Below are positions 9,658 to 18,170 of a stretch of DNA of 64,000 nucleotides, one piece after another. The stretch spans positions 186,001 to 250,000 of the forward strand of contig JAWKZG010000007.1 of NCBI GenBank assembly GCA_041396125.1, given 5' to 3'. The DNA comes from JAWKZG01 sp041396125. Lineage in GTDB: Bacteria > Pseudomonadota > Gammaproteobacteria > Competibacterales > Competibacteraceae. Both the position numbers and the translations under genes were made by a program. The notes under the pieces are model-generated. The model ran no database searches, was not told where the DNA came from, and saw only the letters and a list, made by a program, of their open reading frames with translations. Within the stretch, counting starts at the first letter, position 1, and every line of letters starts with the position of its first letter.

Positions 9658-10565
9658 GACGCCGCCTCCTGACGGCGGGCCGTACGCAAATAAAACAAGA
9701 CCCCGGACACTGCCATGGTGATGATCAGCAGTGAAACGGCAAGCGCCGAACCATAACCGAAATTAAGTTCGATAAACGAGGTTTTAAACGCGTATAAATT
9801 GAGAATCTCACTGGCGGTGCCGGGTCCGCCGCCGGTGGCAGCGAAAATCGCTGCAAACGCCGACAGGGAAATCATGGCGCGCATGATCACGACGATCACA
9901 ATCGCCGGCCGTAACAGCGGTAAAGTAATATGCCAAAAGCGCTGCAAGGCATTGGCTTTGTCGATTTTGGCGGCTTCATAAACATCCAGCGGCAACGCCG
10001 CAAGGCTGGCCAGAAAAACCAAAAACGCAAACGGTGTCCATTGCCAGGTATGGATCAGAATGACCGAGATCAATGCCGGTGTCGGCGCGCCAAGCCAGTT
10101 GACCTGTTCAAAACCGAGCCACTGCAGCAAGAAATCAACCAGGCCAAAATTAGGCGACAACATTAACGTACGCCAGAACAAACCGACCACAACCGGTGCC
10201 AAAACAATGGGTAAAATGGCAACGATACGAAAAATCCATTGCCCTCGGGGAATCTGCATTACCAATAACGCCAGGCCCAGACCGATGACAATTTGCATCG
10301 AAACACTGGATACCGTGTAGATACCGGTCAATTGCAAGGCATGCCAAAAGCGCTGATCGCCCCACATATCGATATAGTTGTCCAAACCGGCAAACCCGTC
10401 CATGAACGGCATGGCCAGATTGATGGTATGGAACGAACTCCAGATCAGGTACGCCAGCGGAAACGTCGTGGTCAGCAGCAGCACCACCAAGGCAGGCGAA
10501 GTAAGCAGCAAAGCGAACTTTTGTTCGCCTGCTTTGATACGCTTTCCTGTACCCAAGGCTGGCAT
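9654..10565 (-). CDS. ABC transporter permease (MalF/UgpA type)
   Basis: A 303-residue polytopic membrane protein of the MalF/UgpA class, with an N-terminal transmembrane helix (FALLLTSPALVVLLLTTTFP), further membrane helices, and the cytoplasmic EAA loop YEAAKIDKANALQRFWH. It lies immediately downstream of the binding-protein gene (6-base gap) and overlaps the second permease, so the operon order is binding protein, MalF-like, MalG-like, ATPase. The substrate cannot be inferred from the permease itself. Confidence 0.92.
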   Translation of the reverse strand: MPALGTGKRIKAGEQKFALLLTSPALVVLLLTTTFPLAYLIWSSFHTINLAMPFMDGFAGLDNYIDMWGDQRFWHALQLTGIYTVSSVSMQIVIGLGLALLVMQIPRGQWIFRIVAILPIVLAPVVVGLFWRTLMLSPNFGLVDFLLQWLGFEQVNWLGAPTPALISVILIHTWQWTPFAFLVFLASLAALPLDVYEAAKIDKANALQRFWHITLPLLRPAIVIVVIMRAMISLSAFAAIFAATGGGPGTASEILNLYAFKTSFIELNFGYGSALAVSLLIITMAVSGVLFYLRTARRQEAAS

Positions 10566-10571
10566 GCGATA

Positions 10572-12002
10572 TTACCCTTTGACGATCTTATCGATCTTTT
10601 GCTGTGCTTCCTGCAAGGCTGCTTGCGGCGTTGCCTGCCCGACCAGTGCCGCCTGAATAGCCGTTGCCATGGTATCGCCTACCGCCGGCCACTGAGGCAG
10701 GCGGGGCCGCCAGTCAGGGTCGGTATCATTGGCAAATGATTCGGTCGCGGCCTGGGTGAAGTTATAGCCAAACCCATCCATCATATCGGTGAATTGGGAG
10801 TCTGCCCACATTGAAGCGCGGTTGGGTCCAGTACGTTTGTACGCGCCAGGAAAAGCGTAACTGGTGGCAATTTGCACCTCCCGCGAACCGGCCCATTGGC
10901 TGAATAACCAGGTCGCTTGCTTTTGTTTCTCGCTGAGCGCGGCGTTGATCGGGAAACTCCAGTTCCAGATTGACGTGACCCGTTTCCCGGAGGGCCCTTT
11001 GGGCCAGCGCGCGAAACCAACCTTGCCGACAACCTTTGATTTTTCCGGATTAGCGACAACAGCGGCGGTACCGTGGCCATCGATATACGAACCGACCGTA
11101 CCCTGACCGAAGGCATCCGCAATGTCCGGCCAGTTCCAGTTTTCAACACCGGCGGGCGCATAATTGTTGAGCAGCGACACATAGTACTCCAGCGCGGCCA
11201 AGGCCTCTGGCGTATCGACCGTCACCCGCTCGCCGTCAAACCATTCGCCGCCAAAAGCACGGAAAATCGACGGATAGATATACATATTTTGTCCGGCACC
11301 GCGAAACCCACGCAGCGCACAGCCCCATAAGCGTTGTTCCGGATTGTGAATTTTGGCGGCGTTGGCGGCGTATTCCGCGAGCGTCTGGGCCGGTTCGATA
11401 CCAGCCGCATCGTAGACATCCTTGCGATAAATCTGGATTGTGGCTTCGCCGTCATAAGGAATGCCATAAGGTCTGCCGCCGACGGAGGTCGCGCCGCGAT
11501 GGCCAGGCTGGATGTCTTCATACTGGAACCAGTTGTTGTCGGTCAGCTTGTCGCTACCGAGATAATCATCCAGCGGATCAATCCAGCCATTGGCGACATA
11601 CAGCTCGTAGTACATCGGATCCGCCGCATGCGAGGCGTAGGTACCGGTTTTACTGGATAAATCCAGCACCGCTTTTTGTCGAATCTGGCCCGGCGGGATC
11701 ATTTCCAGTCTGGCATTGATACCGGTCAGGGTTTCGAAATCTGGTAATACTTTATCGAGATTTTCAAAATAGCCGGCTGGTATCACACCGATAGTGATCG
11801 TTTCCCCCTCAGCCATTCGCCAGTCGATTTTGGCACCCCGAAAGGAGTCCAGGTCCATGAACTGCCCGGCCGCGTGCGCCTGGCCAATCAATAGCCCTGG
11901 TGCGCTAACGGTAGCCACACCCGCTAAGGTGGTCTTGAGCATCTGGCGGCGCGAGATGGACGTGGATAGTGTCTGCCGAGTAGCGTCGGTTTCTTTGGCC
12001 AC
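10572..12002 (-). CDS. ABC transporter substrate-binding protein with Tat signal
   Basis: First gene of the leftward ABC-sulfatase operon. I start it at the GTG ending at 12002: a GAGGAG ribosome site lies 7 bases upstream, and a twin-arginine leader follows at once (SRRQMLK near residues 17-23, hydrophobic stretch, AHA cleavage site near residue 44). The 476-residue product otherwise resembles extracellular solute-binding proteins of the sugar class. A longer frame reaching 12131 would run across the operator and has no ribosome site. Tat export implies folding in the cytoplasm before secretion, which is less usual for this family. The ligand is unknown; the operon's sulfatase suggests a sulfated molecule. 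Confidence 0.88.
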   Translation of the reverse strand: MAKETDATRQTLSTSISRRQMLKTTLAGVATVSAPGLLIGQAHAAGQFMDLDSFRGAKIDWRMAEGETITIGVIPAGYFENLDKVLPDFETLTGINARLEMIPPGQIRQKAVLDLSSKTGTYASHAADPMYYELYVANGWIDPLDDYLGSDKLTDNNWFQYEDIQPGHRGATSVGGRPYGIPYDGEATIQIYRKDVYDAAGIEPAQTLAEYAANAAKIHNPEQRLWGCALRGFRGAGQNMYIYPSIFRAFGGEWFDGERVTVDTPEALAALEYYVSLLNNYAPAGVENWNWPDIADAFGQGTVGSYIDGHGTAAVVANPEKSKVVGKVGFARWPKGPSGKRVTSIWNWSFPINAALSEKQKQATWLFSQWAGSREVQIATSYAFPGAYKRTGPNRASMWADSQFTDMMDGFGYNFTQAATESFANDTDPDWRPRLPQWPAVGDTMATAIQAALVGQATPQAALQEAQQKIDKIVKG

Positions 12003-12030
12003 TTGCTTTCTCCTCAGGTGATTTTTGAGT

Positions 12031-12062
12031 AAACAACCTATAAATAGGACTTTAGGTTGTTT
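12031..12062. promoter_or_regulatory. Probable operator between ABC-sulfatase operon and gntR-like gene
   Basis: AAACAACCTA (12031-12040) and TAGGTTGTTT (12053-12062) form a perfect 10-bp inverted repeat around a 12-base spacer. It sits 28 bases upstream of the binding-protein GTG and just upstream of the divergent regulator gene, with a TATAAT-like hexamer at 12075-12080 pointing towards the regulator. It is the natural site for control by the GntR-family protein. Confidence 0.6.
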
Positions 12063-12133
12063 AAGGAAAGTTACTATAATTACAATATGTCGTGCAAGCC
12101 AATATTGATAATTTATGCCGCCAGCAAACACTT

Positions 12134-12883
12134 ATGCAATCCGCTAAAACCCAGCAGCGCCATCCCATATTCGGCGATAGCCTGATACCACGTTATCTGC
12201 AACTGGCCGATATTTTCCGCCAGCGTATAGCGCGCGGCATCTGGCGCTCGGGCCATATGCTGCCCTCGATTGACGTGCTCATGCAGGAGTTTTCTGTCTC
12301 CCGCATCACAGTACGTCAAGCCATCAAGCTGCTGAGCAGTGAAGGTTTGGTTTCGCCACAACGCGGTAAAGGCACGGTGGTGAATAAAATCGCCGGCGCG
12401 CAGCGCCTGCTGCGAGTTGACACGACCCTTGCCGATCTGGTGGAGATGTATCGTGGCGACAAACCGGTATTGACCAATATTGCTGAATCTGATGCCTCGC
12501 CCCAATTAGCCGAAGGCGATGGCAGTCCCGCCCCCAGCTATTTCCACATGCGCCGCGTACATGCCCGTGATGGCGTTAAATATTGTGTTATTTCGATTTA
12601 CATCGATGATCGGATTTTTCAACAGGCGCAAGCCCGTTTTCGTAACGAAGCGGTGCTGCCGGTGCTTTTTTCATTGCCGGAAATTGAAGTAGGGCGTGCC
12701 CGGCAGACGATGCATATCACGAAAGCCGACGTTGAGGTTGCCAGCCTGTTGGGCATTCCGGTTGGTGAACCGATGGCCGAAGTGCGGCGTATTATTGCAG
12801 CGCCCGATGGTACGGTTATCTATTTGGCGGAAGTCTCGTACCTGGGCAATCACATCCATCTCGATATTGATTTAAATCCCTAA
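12134..12883 (+). CDS. GntR-family regulator with UTRA domain (HutC subfamily)
   Basis: The product has an N-terminal GntR winged helix (IPRYLQLADIFRQRIARG, then SRITVRQAIKLLSSEGLV) and a C-terminal UTRA ligand-binding domain (about residues 100-245) of the HutC subfamily, about 249 residues. I place the start at the ATG at 12134; a GTG at 12092 in the same frame would add 14 residues with no conserved sequence. It is divergent from the ABC-sulfatase operon and an inverted repeat lies between them, so it most likely represses that operon until the imported compound or its desulfated product is bound. Confidence 0.88.
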   Translation: MQSAKTQQRHPIFGDSLIPRYLQLADIFRQRIARGIWRSGHMLPSIDVLMQEFSVSRITVRQAIKLLSSEGLVSPQRGKGTVVNKIAGAQRLLRVDTTLADLVEMYRGDKPVLTNIAESDASPQLAEGDGSPAPSYFHMRRVHARDGVKYCVISIYIDDRIFQQAQARFRNEAVLPVLFSLPEIEVGRARQTMHITKADVEVASLLGIPVGEPMAEVRRIIAAPDGTVIYLAEVSYLGNHIHLDIDLNP

Positions 12884-13070
12884 CGCTGCCGATGCGATTA
12901 ATCAAACTGAGCGCCAGCGCGATAGACATGTAAAATCACAGGTTCGACCCATTATCAACCAGACAAACCGATAATCTTGCACTAGCCTTATTTATTATAG
13001 TAACCCGCAAAGCGGTCCGTGCCGGATGCGGCTGTAGCTACAGTTCTGATGCAAAAGGGAGGACTCGGTC

Positions 13071-15110
13071 ATGAGTGATTTTAAAACCGGCATTAAAACG
13101 ACCCGGCGGGATTTTCTTGCCGGCGTGGCAGGGAGCGCGCTGGCAGCGGGACTGCCCTGGCTGCCTAAAGCGGCGTTTGCTAAAACCACAGCGCAGCAGG
13201 CACCGGCAGGCGCAGAAATTGCCCATCTGCGCATCTATCCGGCACTGGGAATCAGCCGGGTTGGTGGTAGCGCACAGTGGTTTCTGGCACCTGAGGTGCC
13301 CGGCCTGCCGCCGGAGCCTAATAACGACTACAAGGATGGTGAGCAGAAAATCAAAAAGCAGGTGCAACGCTTCCGCATTTATGCGTTCGACAGTCAAGAC
13401 CGGGTTATTGGCGAACTCACCGCAGCGGACGCCGAGATCACCTGGCAGGTCCATCTTGCCAACACCAAAGCCGCCTGGTACGGCTTCAATAACCCGCTGG
13501 ATAATGGCGAGCTGGCACCGGGCCTGCCGGGGCAGAAACGCAATCCGTATTTTGTGAGTGACGAACAACGCCGGCAGATGCTGGTCATTGATGGCGGACG
13601 GAAAACTATTTCTGGCGTGGCTATCAACAACAACGGTGGCGACGCAGCCTATGCGTTTATCGGTAAATTCTGGAACACGATGGATGTCAGCCTGGGTGAA
13701 CTCAGGACTGACACCGCCGGCCGCCTGCTGGTGCTGCCGGCCAACGGGGTATCGCGTTCGCCGACCAATGCCGCGATTACCAGTTTTGCCGACAATAACG
13801 GCTGGCACGACGACTGGTGCGATGGCCCTGTCACAGCAACGGTCACACTCGCCGAAGGTCGGACACTGACGGCGGAACCGGCCTGGGTTGCCTGCGTGGG
13901 GCCGAATTTCGCACCTGAAATCCCGCCCATCACAACGCTCTATGATGTGATTCAGAATCTAAATGTCAGCGAGGGCTGGAGTGAGGACGCGCCGCACCCG
14001 CTGTCTTTTCGCAAGTCTATTTATCCCACCTTCCGCCGGGTCGCACTGATGGACTGGGTTACCAATGCCGCCCATCTGCGCCAGGGGTGGCTGGATGTTG
14101 GCGATTTCGCTGACCCCGCTGTGCTCGATAAACTGGCTGACCCCAGTGATGCTAATAAAGCCTTCCGCCAGTCGATCCTCGCCAAGTTCCGCAACCCGAA
14201 CAATCAGGGTGCGAATGCTTTTAAGGAAGAGCGACTTAAAATCCCCTATATGCTGGGCGATGGGGTCAATTACGACGGCAGCCCGTTGCAGTGGTTTCAA
14301 TTTCCGCAACTGCAATACCAGCATCTGCAGGCATGGGCGGCGGGTGATTTTATTAATGATCTGCATGATAGCGACGCGGATGCCATCAGGACACTGGAGG
14401 ATCTGCCACTTGAACAGCAACCGGCAGCACTTACCGAGGCGGCGCTGGAACCCTGCTCTGGCGGTGCGTACCATCACGGTGTGGACCTGACCTACTATCT
14501 GCGACTCGCCCCGATGTATGCACGCCATTATGACGAAACGGCCGAGCCGTTCCGGATTGCTCATGGCGACCGGCCTGACCTGATCCAGAATGTCGGCAGA
14601 TTGCTGACACCGGACAAAGCTTTCAACGGCACCGCTGATACAGCGCCGCCCATAGGCCGGCAAATGGCGGGGGATCTCACGCGCTGGATGGGGCTGCCCT
14701 GGCAGTGTGATGCGTTTAGCTGCCAGCAGGTGTTATTGCAGGAGAATTTCCCGACTGCGGTGTGGTGGCCGGCGCTGTTACCGATCGACGTCTTGCCCGA
14801 GATGTATTATGCCCAGCTGATGCGCACCGATCTGAGCACCGAACAGCGGAGTAAATTTTTTAACAGCCGGCTGCCCTGGTCGCGCGCTGTCGCGGGTATT
14901 GGTTATCACGCCAACGGCAGCTATTGGGACGGCATCACGAACATGATCACGCTGTGGGAGCGCATGGGCTTTGTCGTCAAACGCCCTGGCCCGCAAGATC
15001 CGAACCGTCCACCGGGTGTGCCGGATGAACTCTATGTCGAGGTGGGCCGAGCCGATACCTTGGAGGCCCGTTTCGATTGGCGTACTGGCGACGGTATGCT
15101 GCCGGAGTGA
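13071..15110 (+). CDS. LodA/GoxA-family cysteine tryptophylquinone oxidase
   Basis: The 679-residue protein matches the LodA family of amino-acid oxidases, which use a protein-derived cysteine tryptophylquinone cofactor and release ammonia and hydrogen peroxide. Family landmarks are the N-terminal HLRIYPALGISRVG, a FLAPEVPGLPP segment, the Cys-containing EPCSGGAYHHG (Cys462) and the Trp-rich DLTRWMGLPWQCDAFSC (Trp539 and Trp544 are the candidate cofactor tryptophans). An N-terminal twin-arginine leader (TTRRDFLAGVAG, then an alanine-rich stretch ending AAFA) suggests export of the folded protein. A GGGAGG ribosome site precedes the ATG. Its end overlaps the lodB-like start (GTGA), as expected for the oxidase and its maturation partner. 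Lysine versus glycine specificity cannot be told here. Confidence 0.87.
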   Translation: MSDFKTGIKTTRRDFLAGVAGSALAAGLPWLPKAAFAKTTAQQAPAGAEIAHLRIYPALGISRVGGSAQWFLAPEVPGLPPEPNNDYKDGEQKIKKQVQRFRIYAFDSQDRVIGELTAADAEITWQVHLANTKAAWYGFNNPLDNGELAPGLPGQKRNPYFVSDEQRRQMLVIDGGRKTISGVAINNNGGDAAYAFIGKFWNTMDVSLGELRTDTAGRLLVLPANGVSRSPTNAAITSFADNNGWHDDWCDGPVTATVTLAEGRTLTAEPAWVACVGPNFAPEIPPITTLYDVIQNLNVSEGWSEDAPHPLSFRKSIYPTFRRVALMDWVTNAAHLRQGWLDVGDFADPAVLDKLADPSDANKAFRQSILAKFRNPNNQGANAFKEERLKIPYMLGDGVNYDGSPLQWFQFPQLQYQHLQAWAAGDFINDLHDSDADAIRTLEDLPLEQQPAALTEAALEPCSGGAYHHGVDLTYYLRLAPMYARHYDETAEPFRIAHGDRPDLIQNVGRLLTPDKAFNGTADTAPPIGRQMAGDLTRWMGLPWQCDAFSCQQVLLQENFPTAVWWPALLPIDVLPEMYYAQLMRTDLSTEQRSKFFNSRLPWSRAVAGIGYHANGSYWDGITNMITLWERMGFVVKRPGPQDPNRPPGVPDELYVEVGRADTLEARFDWRTGDGMLPE

Positions 15111-16345
15111 CAAGACAGCGCGCTCCCATTGCCATTATTGGTGGCGGGATCAGCGGGGCCGCCGCCTGCTTGCGCCTGACAGCGCTCGATATTGAGGTTC
15201 TCTGGATAACACCGTTAGTAAATGGCACGGATAAACCCGGCGAACATCTCGCCGCCGCCGCCCGGCCTTTGCTCGTGCAGCTGGGTATCGAAGATCTGCT
15301 GGAGAGGCATTATCATCGTGCAGCGAACACGCTGTTCTCTGCCTGGGGCTCCGACCAGTTGGTCGAGCGCAATGCCATCGTGCATCTGGAAGGGCCTGCG
15401 ACTGTTCTCGACCGGATGGCTTTCGAGCGCGATCTGGCCGAACGGGTGCTCAGTCGTGGCGTGCGCCAGGTCGAGGCAGTACTCACTGCTGCCGAGCAAT
15501 ACGATGATCTGTGGCATCTGCAGTTTGCAGAAACCACAGCGCAAGCCTGCTTCCTGCTGGACGCCACTGGCCAATCGCCAGCATCGCCCGGCACTATGCC
15601 CGCCGCTACCGGGCTGACCGGTTAGCGGCCCTGCACCACTTTCCTTGAGCGTGCGCCGGATGCAGATGTCGAACCGACCCAGGCTACGCTGATCGAGTCA
15701 ACGAGCACAGGCTGGTGGTATGCTGCTTTACGGGCGGATAAAACACTGGCGCTGAATTTTTACACCGATCCGGCCTTCATTCCCCGACAGGCAACGCGTG
15801 ACACAGCCGTGTTGCAGACCTTACTGCAGGAAACCCGATACATCAGTCGCTGGATAGCAGACGTGAACTTCAGCCTGGATAGCCCGCCTCGGATTGCAAG
15901 GGCGGATACTACCTGGATAGCACCTGCGGCAGGTGCAGGATGGGCGGCTATCGGAGATGCAGCAGCGGCGTTTGATCCACTCTCATCGCACGGCATGACG
16001 ACCGCCCTGTGGACCGCAATTACCGCTGCTGACGCCGCCGCTGCCGCGCTTTCAGGCCAGACAGCGCCACTGGCCCGCTATGCCGACAGGGTCGCCGCCG
16101 GGGTGCAGGATTTTCTGCACAGTCGCAGCAGCATTTACAGCCAGGAAACACGCTTCGCCGACCAACCGTTTTGGCAACAGCGCCGTATACCCTATCCTGC
16201 GTATTCTGCATCTGGGCGGCGCATTAGCGCCTGCCGAATGGCCTCGTTCACAAGCTCGGCGTATTTCCGAACGGCATCTCCTCCAAAAGAAGGAGGCGAG
16301 GCTTATCCTTTAGGCGTACGAAAAATTCCCCCGACCGGTCAATAG
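15107..16345 (+). pseudogene. LodB-like FAD-dependent maturase, two compensating frameshifts
   Basis: LodB proteins are flavoproteins related to tryptophan halogenases, needed to form the quinone cofactor of LodA. The GTG start overlaps the lodA stop, and APIAIIGGGISGAAACLRL is the FAD-binding dinucleotide fold. The frame is lost near 15578 (a base apparently missing after CAATCGCC), runs in another frame as SIARHYARRYRADRLAALHH, and returns near 15640 (an apparent extra T) as FLERAPDADVEP, continuing to GWWY and GDAAAAFDPLSSHGM, a halogenase-family motif. The nominal product stops at 15625. The two indels cancel and both flanks keep family motifs, so the gene may be intact in the organism. 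The C-terminal 40 residues do not look conserved, so a third indel near 16190 is possible. Confidence 0.78.
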
Positions 16346-16368
16346 CGCACAAGTTTGCCTAACCGCAT

Positions 16369-16399
16369 ACTTTTACCTGTCCATTTGGACGGTAAAAAG
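16369..16399. repeat. Inverted repeat between lodB and the hydrolase gene
   Basis: CTTTTACC-TGTCC and GGAC-GGTAAAAAG form an imperfect hairpin around an ATTT loop, ending 17 bases before the hydrolase ATG. It could be a weak terminator or mRNA structure; there is no downstream T-run. Confidence 0.35.
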
Positions 16400-16415
16400 C
16401 GGTGGAATTCAGACT

Positions 16416-17237
16416 ATGAGCACACTAACGACCAACGACGGTACAGCCATTTATTACAAAGACTGGGGTACGGGTCAGCCCGTTGTATTCAGCCACGGCT
16501 GGCCCTTGAATGCCGACAGCTGGGAATCGCAGATGCTTTCCTCGCAGCCAGAGGTTATCGCTGCATTGCCCATGACCGGCGTGGTCACGGGCGTTCCAGC
16601 CAACCCTGGAACGGCAACGATATGGACACCTATGCCGACGATCTGGCGACGCTGTTAAACACACTGGATGTGCAAGACGCGGTTCTGATTGGTTTCTCCA
16701 CCGGCGAGTGAAGTGGCACGTTATATCGGTCGCCATGGCACAAGCGGCAATGCCAGAGTTGCACTGGTGTCTGCCGTGCCGCCGCTGATGTTGAAAACGC
16801 CAGCCAACCCCGGCGGTTTGCCGATGGAGGTCTTTGATGGCATTCGTGCCGACTCTATTGCCAATCGCTCACAGCTCTATAAGGATCTCGCCAGCGGCCC
16901 CTTTTTCGGTTTTAACCGACCGGGCGCGAAAGTCTCACAGGGTCTGATTGATGCCTTCTGGATGCAGGGCATGATGGCCGGTCACAAGAATACCTACGAT
17001 TGCATCAAAGCGTTTTCGGAAACTGATTTTACCGGGGATTTAAAGAAAATCGATGTGCCGACCCTGGTCATTCATGGTGATGACGATCAGATCGTACCGA
17101 TTGATGCCGCAGGCAGAGCGTCAGCACGGCTCATTGCCAATGCCGAACTGATGGTCTATCCCGGTGCGCCGCACGGCCTGGGCGATACCCACAAGGACAG
17201 ACTCAACGAAGATCTGCTGACTTTTCTGGAAGCCTGA
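16416..17237 (+). pseudogene. Alpha/beta hydrolase (non-heme chloroperoxidase/esterase type), two compensating frameshifts
   Basis: The gene spans exactly the usual length of cofactor-free chloroperoxidase-like hydrolases (about 273 residues) but is read in two frames. It begins MSTLTTNDGTAIYYKDWG and HGWPLNADSW; near 16537 a T seems to be missing from CTTTTC, moving to a frame reading AARGYRCIAHDRRGHGRSSQ and VLIGFSTG (the nucleophile-elbow serine); near 16706 the frame returns to read EVARYIGRHG, VPTLVIHGDDDQIVPID (acid residue) and YPGAPHGLGDTH (catalytic His). Every catalytic element is present, so this is either a sequence error or very recent decay. It follows lodA/lodB and could act with the oxidase's peroxide, but that is speculation. 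Confidence 0.8.
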
Positions 17238-17275
17238 AACACAGCGCTGTGCCCCCTGATTGCATTGAAAATATC

Positions 17276-17948
17276 ATGCCTGATTATCGTAAACTTTATA
17301 CCCCGCAAGACTCTGCTGTTGTGTTTATTGATCACCAGCCGCAGATGACCTTCGGCGTGACCAACATCGACCGCGCCAGCCTGATCAACAATGTCACGAT
17401 GCTGGCCAAAGCCGCCCGGGAATTCAACATACCGACCGTGCTTTCAGCCGTTGAAACCGAATCTTTCAGTGGCTATCTCTGGCCGCAGTTGCTTGATGTT
17501 TTCCCCGCCAGCCGGTGATTGAGCGCAGCTCCATGAACGCCTGGGACGATAACGGTTTCCGTCAGGCGATAGAGGCCAGCGGGCGTAAAAATATTCTTCT
17601 GACCGGTTTGTGGACAGAAGTGTGCGTCACCTGGCCAACCCTGAGCATGCTTGACGAAGGTTACACAATTTACGTCGTCGAAGATTGTTGTGGTGCCACT
17701 ACAAGCACCGCCCATGACGCTGCGCTTTCGCGCATGGTGCAGGCTGGCGCGATTCGCGTAACCACTGTCGCAGCCTTGCTGGAATGGCAACGCGACTGGG
17801 CCAACTGGAGCATTACGACGCTCTTATGGGACTTATCAAACAGCATGGCGGAGCCTACGGCGGCGGCGTCGAATATGCTTATACCATGGTGCATCACGCC
17901 CCGCAGTCTGCTCAAAAGCCACATATTGTGCAGAAGCCGGCGCGTTGA
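17276..17948 (+). pseudogene. Isochorismatase-family cysteine hydrolase, frameshifted twice
   Basis: Starts MPDYRKLYTPQDSAVVFIDH and VETESFSGYLWPQLLDVF, the N-terminal part of a YcaC-like isochorismatase hydrolase (catalytic Asp in VVFIDH). A base seems missing near 17507 (the frame then reads PVIERSSMNAWDDN and LLTGLWTEVCVTWP, with the catalytic Cys in TEVC), and another near 17803-17811, after which the conserved tail is HYDALMGLIKQHGGAY and GVEYAYTMVHHAPQ, ending with TGA at 17946-17948. All three catalytic regions survive, spread over three frames. The length restored by two single-base corrections is normal (about 224 residues). The substrate of this subfamily is generally unknown. Confidence 0.8.
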
Positions 17949-18170
17949 ACCCTTCATCAGTCCAGTAGCGTTTCAGTCCCCTGGTCCAGGCATGTGGCCG
18001 GGTAACTGAAACGGATGTTACAGGACAGAATGTCGCTACCTGTGACTGTTGCGCGTTTTAGATGCCCAGCCTGCATCCACCGCAAGCGCGGTGCAAAGAT
18101 ATTTCAGCAGGATAAGCTACACTATAAAAAAAGAGAGATATCGACCACTAACCGGGAGTTTGACCGCACC

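Noticed and set aside
13038..13808. 256-codon minus-strand frame opposite lodA
   Set aside because: Fully antisense to LodA with no recognisable motif.
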